From Dehalococcoidia bacterium (GTDB lineage Bacteria > Chloroflexota > Dehalococcoidia > Tepidiformales > Tepidiformaceae): a stretch of 6,223 bases of DNA. Positions 1 through 5,160 of the stretch are shown one piece after another. Every line of letters begins with the position of its first letter. Within the stretch, counting starts at the first letter, position 1. The notes beneath the pieces are model-generated. The model had not been told where the DNA came from and did no database searches. It saw nothing but the letters and a program-made list of their open reading frames with translations. A program made the translations under genes and the position numbers. The stretch covers positions 1 through 6,223 of the forward strand of contig JALOAP010000189.1 in the NCBI GenBank assembly GCA_023228745.1, read 5' to 3'.

Positions 1-805
1 CGGCCAGGCCCGGTGTTTCGACCACGACCGTTTCGCCGCGCTGGTGCACCACACGGGCGTCTCCTTCGAGCCGCGACACCGCGAGCCGCGCCGAGAGGCG
101 CGCGCCATCCAGGACCGTGTGGGGGCAGAGCGCAACCATGTCGAGCAGGCCGTCGTCTGCGTAGGCTTCGGGTGCGAACTCGACGAGCCCGCCGTAGAGC
201 CGTGTGTTGGCGATCACGATCACCGCGAGCTGGTCTTCGTACTCCGTCTCGTCGGTGCGCCAGCGGGCGGGCGCAGGCTGCAGCCGGGGCACGGTGATCG
301 CCGTCTGGAACATATAGGCCAGGTCGCCGAATCGGCGCTTCAGGCTCGGGTTCACCCGCCGGACAACCTCGGCGTCCCAGCCCACGCTCGCCATCAGGAG
401 AAAGCAGGTATCGGCGACACGGCCGAGGTCCATGCGCGTGCGCTGCCCCGAAAGGTGCGCGTCGATGGCGGCACGGATGCCCCTGGGAAGGCCGACTTCT
501 CGCGCGAAGATATTGACGGTCCCGGCCGGCACCGCTGCCAGGGCCGTCGACGATCCCGCGAGCCCCAGTGCCGCATCGCGGACGGAGCCATCGCCGCCGG
601 CCACGAAGAGCAGGTCGTCGCCGCGCTCTGCCGACTTTCGTGCTGCGTCAGTCGCGTCCGCGGAGGACTCGGGCACGACAAGCTGCGTCTCGATGCCCTG
701 TTTCCGCAGGTAGCGCACGGCACGGAGCGGCTCCGGCAGCCGCTTTGCGATGCCGCGCGCGGCCGGGTTCACAATGAAGGTGGCACGTCGGTAGGGAGTG
801 GTCAT
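1..805 (-). CDS. Diacylglycerol kinase family lipid kinase (YegS/DgkB-like), 3' end cut off by window edge
   Basis: This gene probably encodes an ATP-dependent lipid kinase of the DAGK catalytic-domain family, which phosphorylates diacylglycerol or a related lipid at the inner face of the membrane. The reverse strand reads 268 codons from ATG (805-803) without a stop. Family landmarks occur in order: NPAARG at residues 13-18 (nucleotide-binding loop), GGDGSVRD at 70-77 (the family's GGDGT-N-E loop with Ser, Arg and Asp variants), PAGTVNIFARE at 93-103 (P-GT-N-FAR), SVGWDAEVV at 140-148, and YGG...AP.A..DDGLLD at 204-222. Members are usually about 290-310 residues, so only the final strands, including the DGE-type catalytic motif expected near the C-terminus, are missing beyond position 1. 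The ATG fits the first conserved strand (RRATFIVNPAARG) closely. Upstream there is only a weak purine-rich stretch. The gene diverges from the VOC gene. The family is firm; the lipid substrate is unknown. Confidence 0.9.
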   Translation of the reverse strand, partial: MTTPYRRATFIVNPAARGIAKRLPEPLRAVRYLRKQGIETQLVVPESSADATDAARKSAERGDDLLFVAGGDGSVRDAALGLAGSSTALAAVPAGTVNIFAREVGLPRGIRAAIDAHLSGQRTRMDLGRVADTCFLLMASVGWDAEVVRRVNPSLKRRFGDLAYMFQTAITVPRLQPAPARWRTDETEYEDQLAVIVIANTRLYGGLVEFAPEAYADDGLLDMVALCPHTVLDGARLSARLAVSRLEGDARVVHQRGETVVVETPGLA

Positions 806-862
806 TTGCCGCGGCTTTCTTTCGAAACGTACCATAGGACCACATCTCCCGCGGAGTCCCCG
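806..862. promoter_or_regulatory. Divergent intergenic region with a weak candidate promoter for the VOC gene
   Basis: These 57 bp separate two divergent genes and must hold, or lie next to, both promoters unless one lies inside a gene. On the plus strand, TTGCCG (806-811) and TACCAT (830-835) are 18 bp apart. Each matches four of six bases of the sigma-70 consensus, which would place a transcription start near 842 and leave a short leader carrying the GGAG site. No comparable minus-strand pair stands out, although TATGGT (reverse of 831-836) could serve as a -10 box. CCGCGG palindromes flank the region (809-814 and 850-855). All promoter calls here come from consensus matching only. Confidence 0.3.
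853..856 (+). promoter_or_regulatory. Ribosome binding site that fixes a GTG start
   Basis: GGAG lies 6 nt upstream of GTG at 863. The reading frame stays open far upstream (to 44), antisense to the lipid kinase, so this site together with the onset of the VOC fold (ITHVDHI) is what places the true start at 863. Confidence 0.6.
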
Positions 863-1717
863 GTGATCACGATTACGCATGTTGACCACATCAGCATGGC
901 TGCGGCCGATTGGCGCGCGCAGTCCGCAAAGCTCCAGAAGCTCCTCGGCTTCAAGTTCCTCGGCAACTGGGACATCACTGAAGACGATGATTTCAGCGGC
1001 TGCACGAGCCAGGTCCCCGGGACCGATATCGAATTCGAAGTCATCCAGCCGATACGTCCCGACAGCTTCGTCCAGAAGTTCCTCGACACGGAAGGCCCGG
1101 GCCTCCACCACATCACCGTCGAAGTGCCGAGCATCGATGAGGCCGCTGAGGAGCTGAAGCGGCTCGGCATGACGCCCTTTGGCGGCATCACCGACGATGG
1201 CGAGTGGCACGTGACCTACATCCACCCAAAGGATAGTGGCGGCGTCCTCTGGCAGCTTTTCGAGCCGAATCGCCCGCCGCGCGAGGTCGACCGCACCACG
1301 CCCGACGGCGGCATCGTGAATCTGAAGCGGGTGGACCATGTCTCGATCGCCGTGCCGGATGTGGAGGCACAGGTGAAGTGGCAGCGGCGCGTCTTCGGCA
1401 TGGAGCAGCTCCAGACCTGGACCGACGAATACCTCGGCTACAGGGGCGCGGTGATGCGCATTCCGAACAGCCAGCTCCAGTTTGAAATGATGGCCCCCAC
1501 GCGGCCCGACAGCTTCGTCCAAAAGTTCATCGATACACGCCGCCCGGGCATGCACCACATCTGCTGCGAAGTCGAATCCGTGGATAAGGCGGTGGAGGCA
1601 CTGCTCGCAGCGGGAATCGAACCCCACGGCGGCATCATCGAAAACGACTGGAAGAAGCACACCTTCATCCATCCGCGCGATAGCGGCGGCGTGCTGTTCC
1701 AGCTCTTCGAGGACTAG
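863..1717 (+). CDS. Tandem-domain VOC protein, methylmalonyl-CoA epimerase-like (glyoxalase superfamily)
   Basis: The 284-residue protein (GTG start) is two vicinal-oxygen-chelate domains fused in tandem, about residues 1-135 and 152-284. Both resemble methylmalonyl-CoA epimerase (MCE), a metal-dependent enzyme that interconverts the two methylmalonyl-CoA epimers. Shared blocks are a VDH(I/V)S.A opening, RPDSFVQKF, PG(L/M)HHI and IHP.DSGGVL.QLFE. Inferred metal ligands are H9, E59, H83, Q131 in domain 1 and H159, E208, H232, Q280 in domain 2. From memory, the Propionibacterium shermanii MCE set is His-Gln-His-Glu, so both domains seem to have the Gln and Glu positions exchanged. Typical MCE is a single domain of about 130-150 residues that dimerises, so the fusion would supply both halves in one chain. 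The neighbour is an enoyl-CoA hydratase-family gene, consistent with a CoA-ester substrate. A dioxygenase or isomerase role within the superfamily is also possible. Fold certain, reaction uncertain. Confidence 0.88.
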   Translation: MITITHVDHISMAAADWRAQSAKLQKLLGFKFLGNWDITEDDDFSGCTSQVPGTDIEFEVIQPIRPDSFVQKFLDTEGPGLHHITVEVPSIDEAAEELKRLGMTPFGGITDDGEWHVTYIHPKDSGGVLWQLFEPNRPPREVDRTTPDGGIVNLKRVDHVSIAVPDVEAQVKWQRRVFGMEQLQTWTDEYLGYRGAVMRIPNSQLQFEMMAPTRPDSFVQKFIDTRRPGMHHICCEVESVDKAVEALLAAGIEPHGGIIENDWKKHTFIHPRDSGGVLFQLFED

Positions 1718-1733
1718 GGCGCCTGCGGCGCCC
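1717..1733 (+). terminator. Perfect 7-bp GC hairpin at the VOC stop codon
   Basis: GGGCGCC (1717-1723) and GGCGCCC (1727-1733) are perfect inverted copies around a TGC loop. The stem starts on the last base of the TAG stop. No T-run follows, so it is not a standard intrinsic terminator. It may slow RNA polymerase, protect the 3' end or take part in the switching described for 1731-1787. Confidence 0.4.
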
Positions 1734-1768
1734 GGTGCCGTGTCGACCGGCTCCACACAGGCGCCGGG
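1731..1768 (+). promoter_or_regulatory. Long imperfect hairpin overlapping the previous one
   Basis: CCCGGTGCC then GTGT (1731-1743) can pair with ACAC (1755-1758) and GGCGCCGGG (1760-1768). This gives a 13-bp stem with one G-U pair, a one-base bulge (A1759) and an 11-nt loop. It shares bases 1731-1733 with the stop-codon hairpin, so the two cannot fully form together. Bases 1731-1737 also have a second perfect 7-nt partner, CACCGGG at 1781-1787. A leader or attenuator for the downstream gene is possible. No ligand, leader peptide or T-run is visible. Confidence 0.35.
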
Positions 1769-1780
1769 GAGGGTACACTC

Positions 1781-1815
1781 CACCGGGCACCAACGACCAA
1801 CAGCCAATACCCATC
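1781..1815 (+). repeat. Degenerate 7-bp-periodic tract upstream of the enoyl-CoA hydratase gene
   Basis: Five consecutive 7-base units carry CC in the same phase (1783, 1790, 1797, 1804, 1811). The best pair is CACCAAC followed by GACCAAC, with AGCCAAT and ACCCATC after them. The tract ends just before the AAGGAG ribosome binding site. It is non-coding in the preferred annotation and its role is unknown. Confidence 0.5.
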
Positions 1816-1818
1816 GCC

Positions 1819-1824
1819 AAGGAG
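1819..1824 (+). promoter_or_regulatory. Strong ribosome binding site selecting GTG 1831
   Basis: AAGGAG is 6 nt upstream of GTG at 1831. The frame is open back to 1735, but the extra residues are low-complexity and lie over the hairpin and repeat region. This site and the enoyl-CoA hydratase N-terminus (VVLVETVDRIATVTLNRP) support 1831. Confidence 0.75.
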
Positions 1825-1830
1825 TACCGC

Positions 1831-2619
1831 GTGACCGAACCCGTCGTCCTGGTCGAAACCGTCGATCGCATCGCCACCGTCACCCTGAACCGGCCGGCGA
1901 AGATGAACGCTCTTTCGAGCGAGCTGCGCACGCTGGGTGCGGAGACGTTCCATCGCCTGAAGGACGACCCGGGCGTCGACGTGATCATCCTGACCGGCGC
2001 GGGGCGCGCGTTCACGGCGGGGCTCGACCTGAAGGAACTGGGCGGCGAAGAAGGCAGCGTGGCCGCCGGTTCGAGCACGGCGCTGGACCTCGATATTGTC
2101 GGCGCGATGCTCGCTTGCCCACAGCCGATCATCGGCGCCATCAACGGTGTGGCTGTGACTGGCGGGTTCGAAGTCGCGCTCGCCTGCGACATCCTTGTTG
2201 CCTCGACGGAGGCGCGCTTTGCCGATACGCACGCGCGCGTGGGCGTCATGCCCGGCTGGGGGCTGAGCATCCGGCTGCCGCGCCTCATCGGCGTAAGCCG
2301 CGCGAAGGAACTGTCGCTCACCGGCAACTACCTTGACGCCGAGCAGGCGGAGCGCTGGGGGCTGGTGAACCATGTGCTCCCGCCGGACGAGCTGCTCCCG
2401 TTCTGCCGCAAGATGGCCGAAGACATGCGCTCCTGCGCGCCGGGTATGGTGCGGAGCTATAAGCGGATGATCGACGAGGGCTACGCTATCCCCTTCGGCG
2501 AGGCGCTCCAGCGCGAGATCGAGGTGTCGCGCGCACACATGCGGGGGGTCACGCCGGAACAGGTGGCCGAGCGCCGGCGAGGCATCCAGGACCGGGGTCG
2601 CTCACAGGCCACATCCTAG
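1831..2619 (+). CDS. Enoyl-CoA hydratase/isomerase family protein (crotonase fold), one catalytic Glu replaced by His
   Basis: The 262-residue protein is a full-length crotonase-superfamily member, a fold that binds acyl-CoA thioesters and stabilises the enolate in an oxyanion hole. Visible blocks are TLNRPAKMNALS (18-29), AFTAGLDLKEL (60-70, CoA and oxyanion loop), INGVAVTGGFEVALACD (104-120) and THARVGVMPGWG (133-144). Aligned by eye with rat mitochondrial enoyl-CoA hydratase, E114 matches catalytic Glu144 and G111 matches oxyanion Gly141, but the position of Glu164 is H134. Canonical hydratases use both glutamates, so this may be an isomerase, a different hydratase-like lyase or a hydratase with altered chemistry. 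The THARVG...PGWG block itself looks like a common subfamily signature, so H134 is unlikely to be a sequencing error. The F420-type oxidoreductase follows 19 bp downstream. The upstream VOC gene may be in the same operon, across a structured 113-bp gap. Confidence 0.9.
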   Translation: MTEPVVLVETVDRIATVTLNRPAKMNALSSELRTLGAETFHRLKDDPGVDVIILTGAGRAFTAGLDLKELGGEEGSVAAGSSTALDLDIVGAMLACPQPIIGAINGVAVTGGFEVALACDILVASTEARFADTHARVGVMPGWGLSIRLPRLIGVSRAKELSLTGNYLDAEQAERWGLVNHVLPPDELLPFCRKMAEDMRSCAPGMVRSYKRMIDEGYAIPFGEALQREIEVSRAHMRGVTPEQVAERRRGIQDRGRSQATS

Positions 2620-2622
2620 CCC

Positions 2623-2630
2623 GGAGGAGG
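2623..2630 (+). promoter_or_regulatory. Ribosome binding site of the F420-type oxidoreductase gene
   Basis: GGAGGAGG sits 8 nt before ATG 2639 in the 19-bp gap after the enoyl-CoA hydratase stop, which fixes the start and supports co-transcription. Confidence 0.75.
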
Positions 2631-2638
2631 CTGCCGCG

Positions 2639-2998
2639 ATGGAACTCCCGCCTGAACTGGCCAGCCTCGACTACTGCTACCTCACGACCACGGGCCGCAA
2701 GAGCGGCCAGCCGCGCGAGATCGAGATCTGGTTTGGCGCCCGGGGCAGCACGCTCTACCTGCTCTCGGGTGGTGGCGAAGCAGCGCACTGGGTGCGGAAC
2801 ATCCGCGCCGAGCCGCGCGTCAGTGTGCGGGTGGGCGACCGCACCTTCGCGGCGCGCGGCCGCGTGGTCGAACCCGGGACGGACGAGGACACCCGCGCCC
2901 GGGACCTGCTTGTCGCGAAGTATCAGCCCGGCTACGGCAGCGATCTCTCTGGCTGGCGTGCCCGCGCCCTCCCCGTAGCCCTCGACCTGCAAGGGTAG
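2639..2998 (+). CDS. Nitroreductase-family deazaflavin (F420)-dependent oxidoreductase-like protein (Ddn/DUF385 split barrel)
   Basis: This 119-residue protein matches the small split beta-barrel family that includes Mycobacterium tuberculosis Ddn, whose members bind coenzyme F420 (some bind flavin or heme) and reduce quinones or nitro compounds. The clearest evidence is the N-terminal strand-loop YLTTTGRKSGQPREIEIWF at 14-32, the family's phosphate-contacting TGRKSG loop. It is followed by LYLLSGGG (39-46), a HWVRNIRAEPRVSVRVGDR stretch at 50-68 (usual form W--N---P-V-V--G) and a short C-terminal region. Ddn itself is about 150 residues and has an extra N-terminal part, so this is a minimal member. 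The usual hydrophobic/Pro step before W is here GEAAHW. It ends the plus-strand cluster and is probably co-transcribed with the enoyl-CoA hydratase gene, so the substrate could be an intermediate of that module, but that is inference. Cofactor choice (F420 versus FMN) cannot be settled by reading. Confidence 0.82.
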   Translation: MELPPELASLDYCYLTTTGRKSGQPREIEIWFGARGSTLYLLSGGGEAAHWVRNIRAEPRVSVRVGDRTFAARGRVVEPGTDEDTRARDLLVAKYQPGYGSDLSGWRARALPVALDLQG

Positions 2999-3025
2999 TC
3001 ACGCGGACGCGGCCCTACGGCGAGG

Positions 3026-3042
3026 AGCCATAGCCGATAGCC
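3026..3042. repeat. Short AGCC repeats in the convergent spacer
   Basis: ATAGCC occurs at 3030-3035 and 3037-3042, exactly 7 bp apart, preceded by another AGCC at 3026-3029 (6 bp away). It lies in the 46-bp gap between convergent genes and recalls the 7-bp-periodic tracts in the other spacers. No hairpin with a T-run for either gene is visible in this gap. Confidence 0.3.
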
Positions 3043-3044
3043 AC

Positions 3045-4496
3045 CTACCCTGCGCGGCTCCCCATGTCCCGCAGGAGGCGCATGAACTCGGGGTCGCCCT
3101 GGAGCGACGACAGGCGTGCCTCCGCGGCGGCCTCGCGCGCGTAGCTCGCATCCAGTTCCATCGCCCGGCGGAGGCGGCGCAGTGCTTCCTCCCGGTCGGC
3201 GAGTACGGCGGCAGCCTGGGCTGCCCCGTAGTGTGCGGCGGCGTCGCGCGGCTCGCGTTCGGCGGCTTGCCGGAAGTCCTCCATCGCCCGGGTAGCGTCG
3301 TCCCGGTAAAGGTAGGCGAGGCCGCGGTTCACCATCACGGTCGTGTCGCCCGGGTCCACCGCGAGGGCGGCGTCGAAGTCGCGGAGCGCAGCCTCGTGCT
3401 GTCCGCGGTAGAGGTGCAACATGCCGCGGTTGTTCAGCACGTCGGCGTCGAGCGGTGCGAGTTCGAGTGCCCGGTCGTAATCGGCGAGCGCCGTTTCGTA
3501 GTCGCCGTTTCGTGTGCGGGCATTCGCACGGTTGTAGTAGCCCGCAATGAGCGTGGGGTCTGTTTCGATGGCGCGGGTGTACCGGTCAATCGCGAGGCCG
3601 TATTGGCCCACATTGAAGTAGACGTTCCCCTCGTCGAGGTAGGACTCGGCGTCGCGTGCGGGGGTGGCGGGCACCGGCTGGGGCGCGACATCTTCGAGTG
3701 CTTCCTCCAGCGCCTTGGGCAGGCCGCCGGTCGCGTCGGCGGGTGCGCCTGGTGCCGGCTCGGGTGCCGGCGCGGTGGGTGCGCCGCCTTCGGCCGCTTC
3801 CGCGGGTGGCGGGCTCGCCGTGGCCACCTCGGCGTCCCCTGGCGCGATGGTGGCGGACGCGGGCTCGTCTTCCTCCTCCGCCGGGAGTTCCTCCGTCACG
3901 TCATAGAGTGGCGTTGTTTCGAGCACTGCAGGCCCGGGGACCGTGGTCGCTGGCAGGTCCGTAGCGTCGCCTGGCACTGCCTGAGCTTCCCCGGTCGCAG
4001 GAGCGGCGTCTTCCGCATCAGCCTCCGGGGCTGACGGCGTCGCTGCTTGGGGCGGGGCCTCGGACGCAGGTGGTTCCTCCGCAGCCGGCAGCCCCGATGC
4101 CGCCGCCGGTGAAGGCTCGTACGACGGGATGAAAATTTCGTCGGTGGCGTCGTAGAGCGGTGTGGTCTCCGCGACGGCGGGGCCCGGTGCGGTCGTGGCG
4201 GGAAGGTCGACCCACTCGCCGTCCACGTCGATAGCCTCGCTCGGCGGTGGTTCGGCAACGCCGGTTGGCGCCGTCGCAGCCGGGTCCGCAGCCTCTTCGG
4301 CGAGGTCTGTGTCCCCCTCGGAGGACGCCACTTCGCCCTCGGTCGGCTCCGCATCTGGTTCAACGGTCGGAGCCTGCCATGCGGCGGGCGGTACCCAATC
4401 CGGTCCGGGGGCACGTCGCCGCCACCAGGCATACACAGCCGTCGCGATCGCGCTCACAAGCGCGATCAGGAGGATGATGCGGAGCCAGCGTTTCAC
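3045..4496 (-). CDS. Membrane-anchored TPR-repeat protein with long disordered linker
   Basis: The 483-residue protein (GTG start) has three parts. Residues 5-25 (LRIILLIALVSAIATAVYAWW) form one hydrophobic segment with basic residues on both sides (K2, R3, R6; R26-R28). It is more likely an uncleaved anchor than a signal peptide, though VYA at 21-23 is a possible cleavage site. Residues 30-280 are low-complexity Pro/Ala/Glu/Thr-rich, acidic and surely disordered, but carry a duplicated 24-residue motif (97-120 and 180-203). Residues 283-452 hold about five TPR units of 34 residues (starting near 283, 317, 351, 385, 419), with typical G-Y--A---Y--A---DP patterns, followed by a capping helix ending in DPEFMRLLRDM. 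TPRs bind protein partners, so this is probably an envelope or membrane scaffold. The partner is unknown. The start overlaps the upstream gene's stop as GTGA, with AGGAGGAGG 7 nt upstream. Confidence 0.88.
   Translation of the reverse strand: MKRWLRIILLIALVSAIATAVYAWWRRRAPGPDWVPPAAWQAPTVEPDAEPTEGEVASSEGDTDLAEEAADPAATAPTGVAEPPPSEAIDVDGEWVDLPATTAPGPAVAETTPLYDATDEIFIPSYEPSPAAASGLPAAEEPPASEAPPQAATPSAPEADAEDAAPATGEAQAVPGDATDLPATTVPGPAVLETTPLYDVTEELPAEEEDEPASATIAPGDAEVATASPPPAEAAEGGAPTAPAPEPAPGAPADATGGLPKALEEALEDVAPQPVPATPARDAESYLDEGNVYFNVGQYGLAIDRYTRAIETDPTLIAGYYNRANARTRNGDYETALADYDRALELAPLDADVLNNRGMLHLYRGQHEAALRDFDAALAVDPGDTTVMVNRGLAYLYRDDATRAMEDFRQAAEREPRDAAAHYGAAQAAAVLADREEALRRLRRAMELDASYAREAAAEARLSSLQGDPEFMRLLRDMGSRAG
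3888..3959 (-). repeat. Linker motif copy 2 (residues 180-203 of the TPR protein)
   Basis: This is the second copy of a 24-residue motif in the disordered linker, reading DLPATTVPGPAV then LETTPLYDVTEE. It matches copy 1 at 20 of 24 residues, while 16 of the 20 shared codons differ at synonymous bases. Confidence 0.85.
4137..4208 (-). repeat. Linker motif copy 1 (residues 97-120 of the TPR protein)
   Basis: This is the first copy of the motif, reading DLPATTAPGPAV then AETTPLYDATDE. The copies start 83 residues apart and the sequence between them is unrelated low-complexity Pro/Ala/Glu, so this is a discrete motif, not part of a continuous tandem repeat. Confidence 0.85.
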
Positions 4497-4897
4497 GTCT
4501 CGGCCTCCTCCTGCCGTTCGAGCAGGTGTTCGGTCACCGCTACCAGTCCGTTATACGCGTAAACGATGTAGTCGCGCGGGTGGAGGTCGAGCTTTTTCTT
4601 CGTCTCCTTGCGCGCTGTCACGGGGTCCCACGACCCGGTGAGCTCGATGGCGTCGTGGTCGATGCCCATCTCGAGTTCGTACAGCTCGCCGTCTTCGGCG
4701 ACGACCACGCATCCGCGGTCAGGGTCGCCCGCGACGCCCTCCTCGCATTCGATCGCGTTGGTAAACATCGCATTCGGGAAGGAGGGAAAGGGGTCGAGCT
4801 GCGCGCACGCTTCTTTGAGAAGTTCGCGGAGTTGCGCGGCGGTGCGTTCGAGCACCACGTCGGCCTGTGCTTTTCGGAGCAGGGGATCGTTCGCCAT
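4493..4897 (-). CDS. Conserved-looking hypothetical protein, 134 residues, coupled to the TPR gene
   Basis: I do not recognise a family. From ATG 4897 the protein has 134 residues with no signal peptide or membrane segment, so it is probably cytoplasmic. A likely amphipathic helix spans about 5-33 (LLRKAQADVVLERTAAQLRE). A Pro/Phe/Asn-rich turn follows (DPFPSFPNAMFTNAIE, 35-50), then probable strands GCVVVAEDG and ELYELEMGID (62-80), a basic stretch ARKETKKKLDLHPRDY (95-110) and a final hydrophobic strand/helix. Cys31, Cys51 and Cys63 are present without a clear metal-binding spacing. An in-frame TTG three codons upstream (4906) is possible, but ATG is preferred. No good Shine-Dalgarno precedes it; a TATACT box 9 nt upstream raises the possibility of a leaderless start. 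The stop overlaps the TPR gene start (GTGA), so the two products probably act together or in fixed ratio. Confidence 0.78.
   Translation of the reverse strand: MANDPLLRKAQADVVLERTAAQLRELLKEACAQLDPFPSFPNAMFTNAIECEEGVAGDPDRGCVVVAEDGELYELEMGIDHDAIELTGSWDPVTARKETKKKLDLHPRDYIVYAYNGLVAVTEHLLERQEEAET
4504..4512 (-). promoter_or_regulatory. Ribosome binding site of the TPR gene, inside the upstream gene
   Basis: AGGAGGAGG on the minus strand is 7 nt before GTG 4496 and lies in the last codons of the upstream gene (the QEEA residues). With the GTGA stop/start overlap it indicates re-initiation or translational coupling. Confidence 0.75.
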
Positions 4898-4906
4898 GGC
4901 AGGCAA

Positions 4907-4912
4907 AGTATA
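4907..4912 (-). promoter_or_regulatory. Candidate -10 box placed for a leaderless or near-leaderless transcript
   Basis: The minus strand reads TATACT (5 of 6 to TATAAT) ending 9 nt before ATG 4897, inside an AT-richer patch (TTTATACTTT) of an otherwise GC-rich spacer. A start 6-8 nt downstream would leave almost no leader, matching the lack of a Shine-Dalgarno. No good -35 box at 16-18 bp is present. Confidence 0.35.
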
Positions 4913-5102
4913 AAGCGAGTAGGCAAATATGCGAGATGGCAGGAGGCTGTCGACGGCAACGCCGCCTCGCCAGGAGCGCTGGCGCAGCGGCCGGCGCCCC
5001 CGAGGAATGACCGGGAAGCGGCAATCCCTTCATCTTAGGCCGCGGGCTCGTCGAGGCAGCACCTCCCCCTCCTCGCCGCTCGAACGTCCCAAAGAACGTT
5101 GG

Positions 5103-5160
5103 AGCGAACGCGGAGGCGAAATGCGGACGTTACCCGGGCCGCCGGCACGGCGCGTTCGCT
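5103..5160 (-). terminator. 10-bp perfect inverted repeat just after the SCP2-like gene stop
   Basis: AGCGAACGCG (5103-5112) and CGCGTTCGCT (5151-5160) are perfect inverted copies separated by 38 bp that are themselves GC-rich. On the minus strand the first arm overlaps the TAG stop (5161-5159). A smaller inverted repeat, AACGT...ACGTT (5083-5087, 5096-5100), follows. There is no T-run, so a Rho-independent terminator of classic form is not shown. A 3'-end stabiliser, a factor-dependent terminator or a protein site are alternatives. The rest of the spacer down to 4913 shows no gene or RNA that I can support. Confidence 0.4.

Noticed and set aside
44..862. In-frame upstream extension of the VOC protein by 273 residues.
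   Set aside because: It lies antisense to the lipid kinase, whose conserved motifs are unmistakable on the minus strand. The extension has no recognisable domain, and GGAG plus GTG at 863 fits the start of the VOC fold.
2999..3044. Bidirectional terminator expected between convergent genes.
   Set aside because: No stable hairpin with flanking T-runs could be found; only short repeats are visible.
3231..4034. Plus-strand open frame of 267 codons opposite the TPR gene.
   Set aside because: The minus strand encodes clear TPR repeats across this stretch. The plus frame is a GC-driven shadow.
4137..4208. LPATT resembling a sortase LPxTG sorting signal.
   Set aside because: It lacks the Gly, is internal rather than C-terminal, and is not followed by a hydrophobic segment and basic tail.
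5035..5100. T-box-like string (CCGCGGGCTCGTC) in the spacer.
   Set aside because: There is no full T-box core, no specifier stem and no tRNA synthetase or amino-acid gene downstream on either strand.
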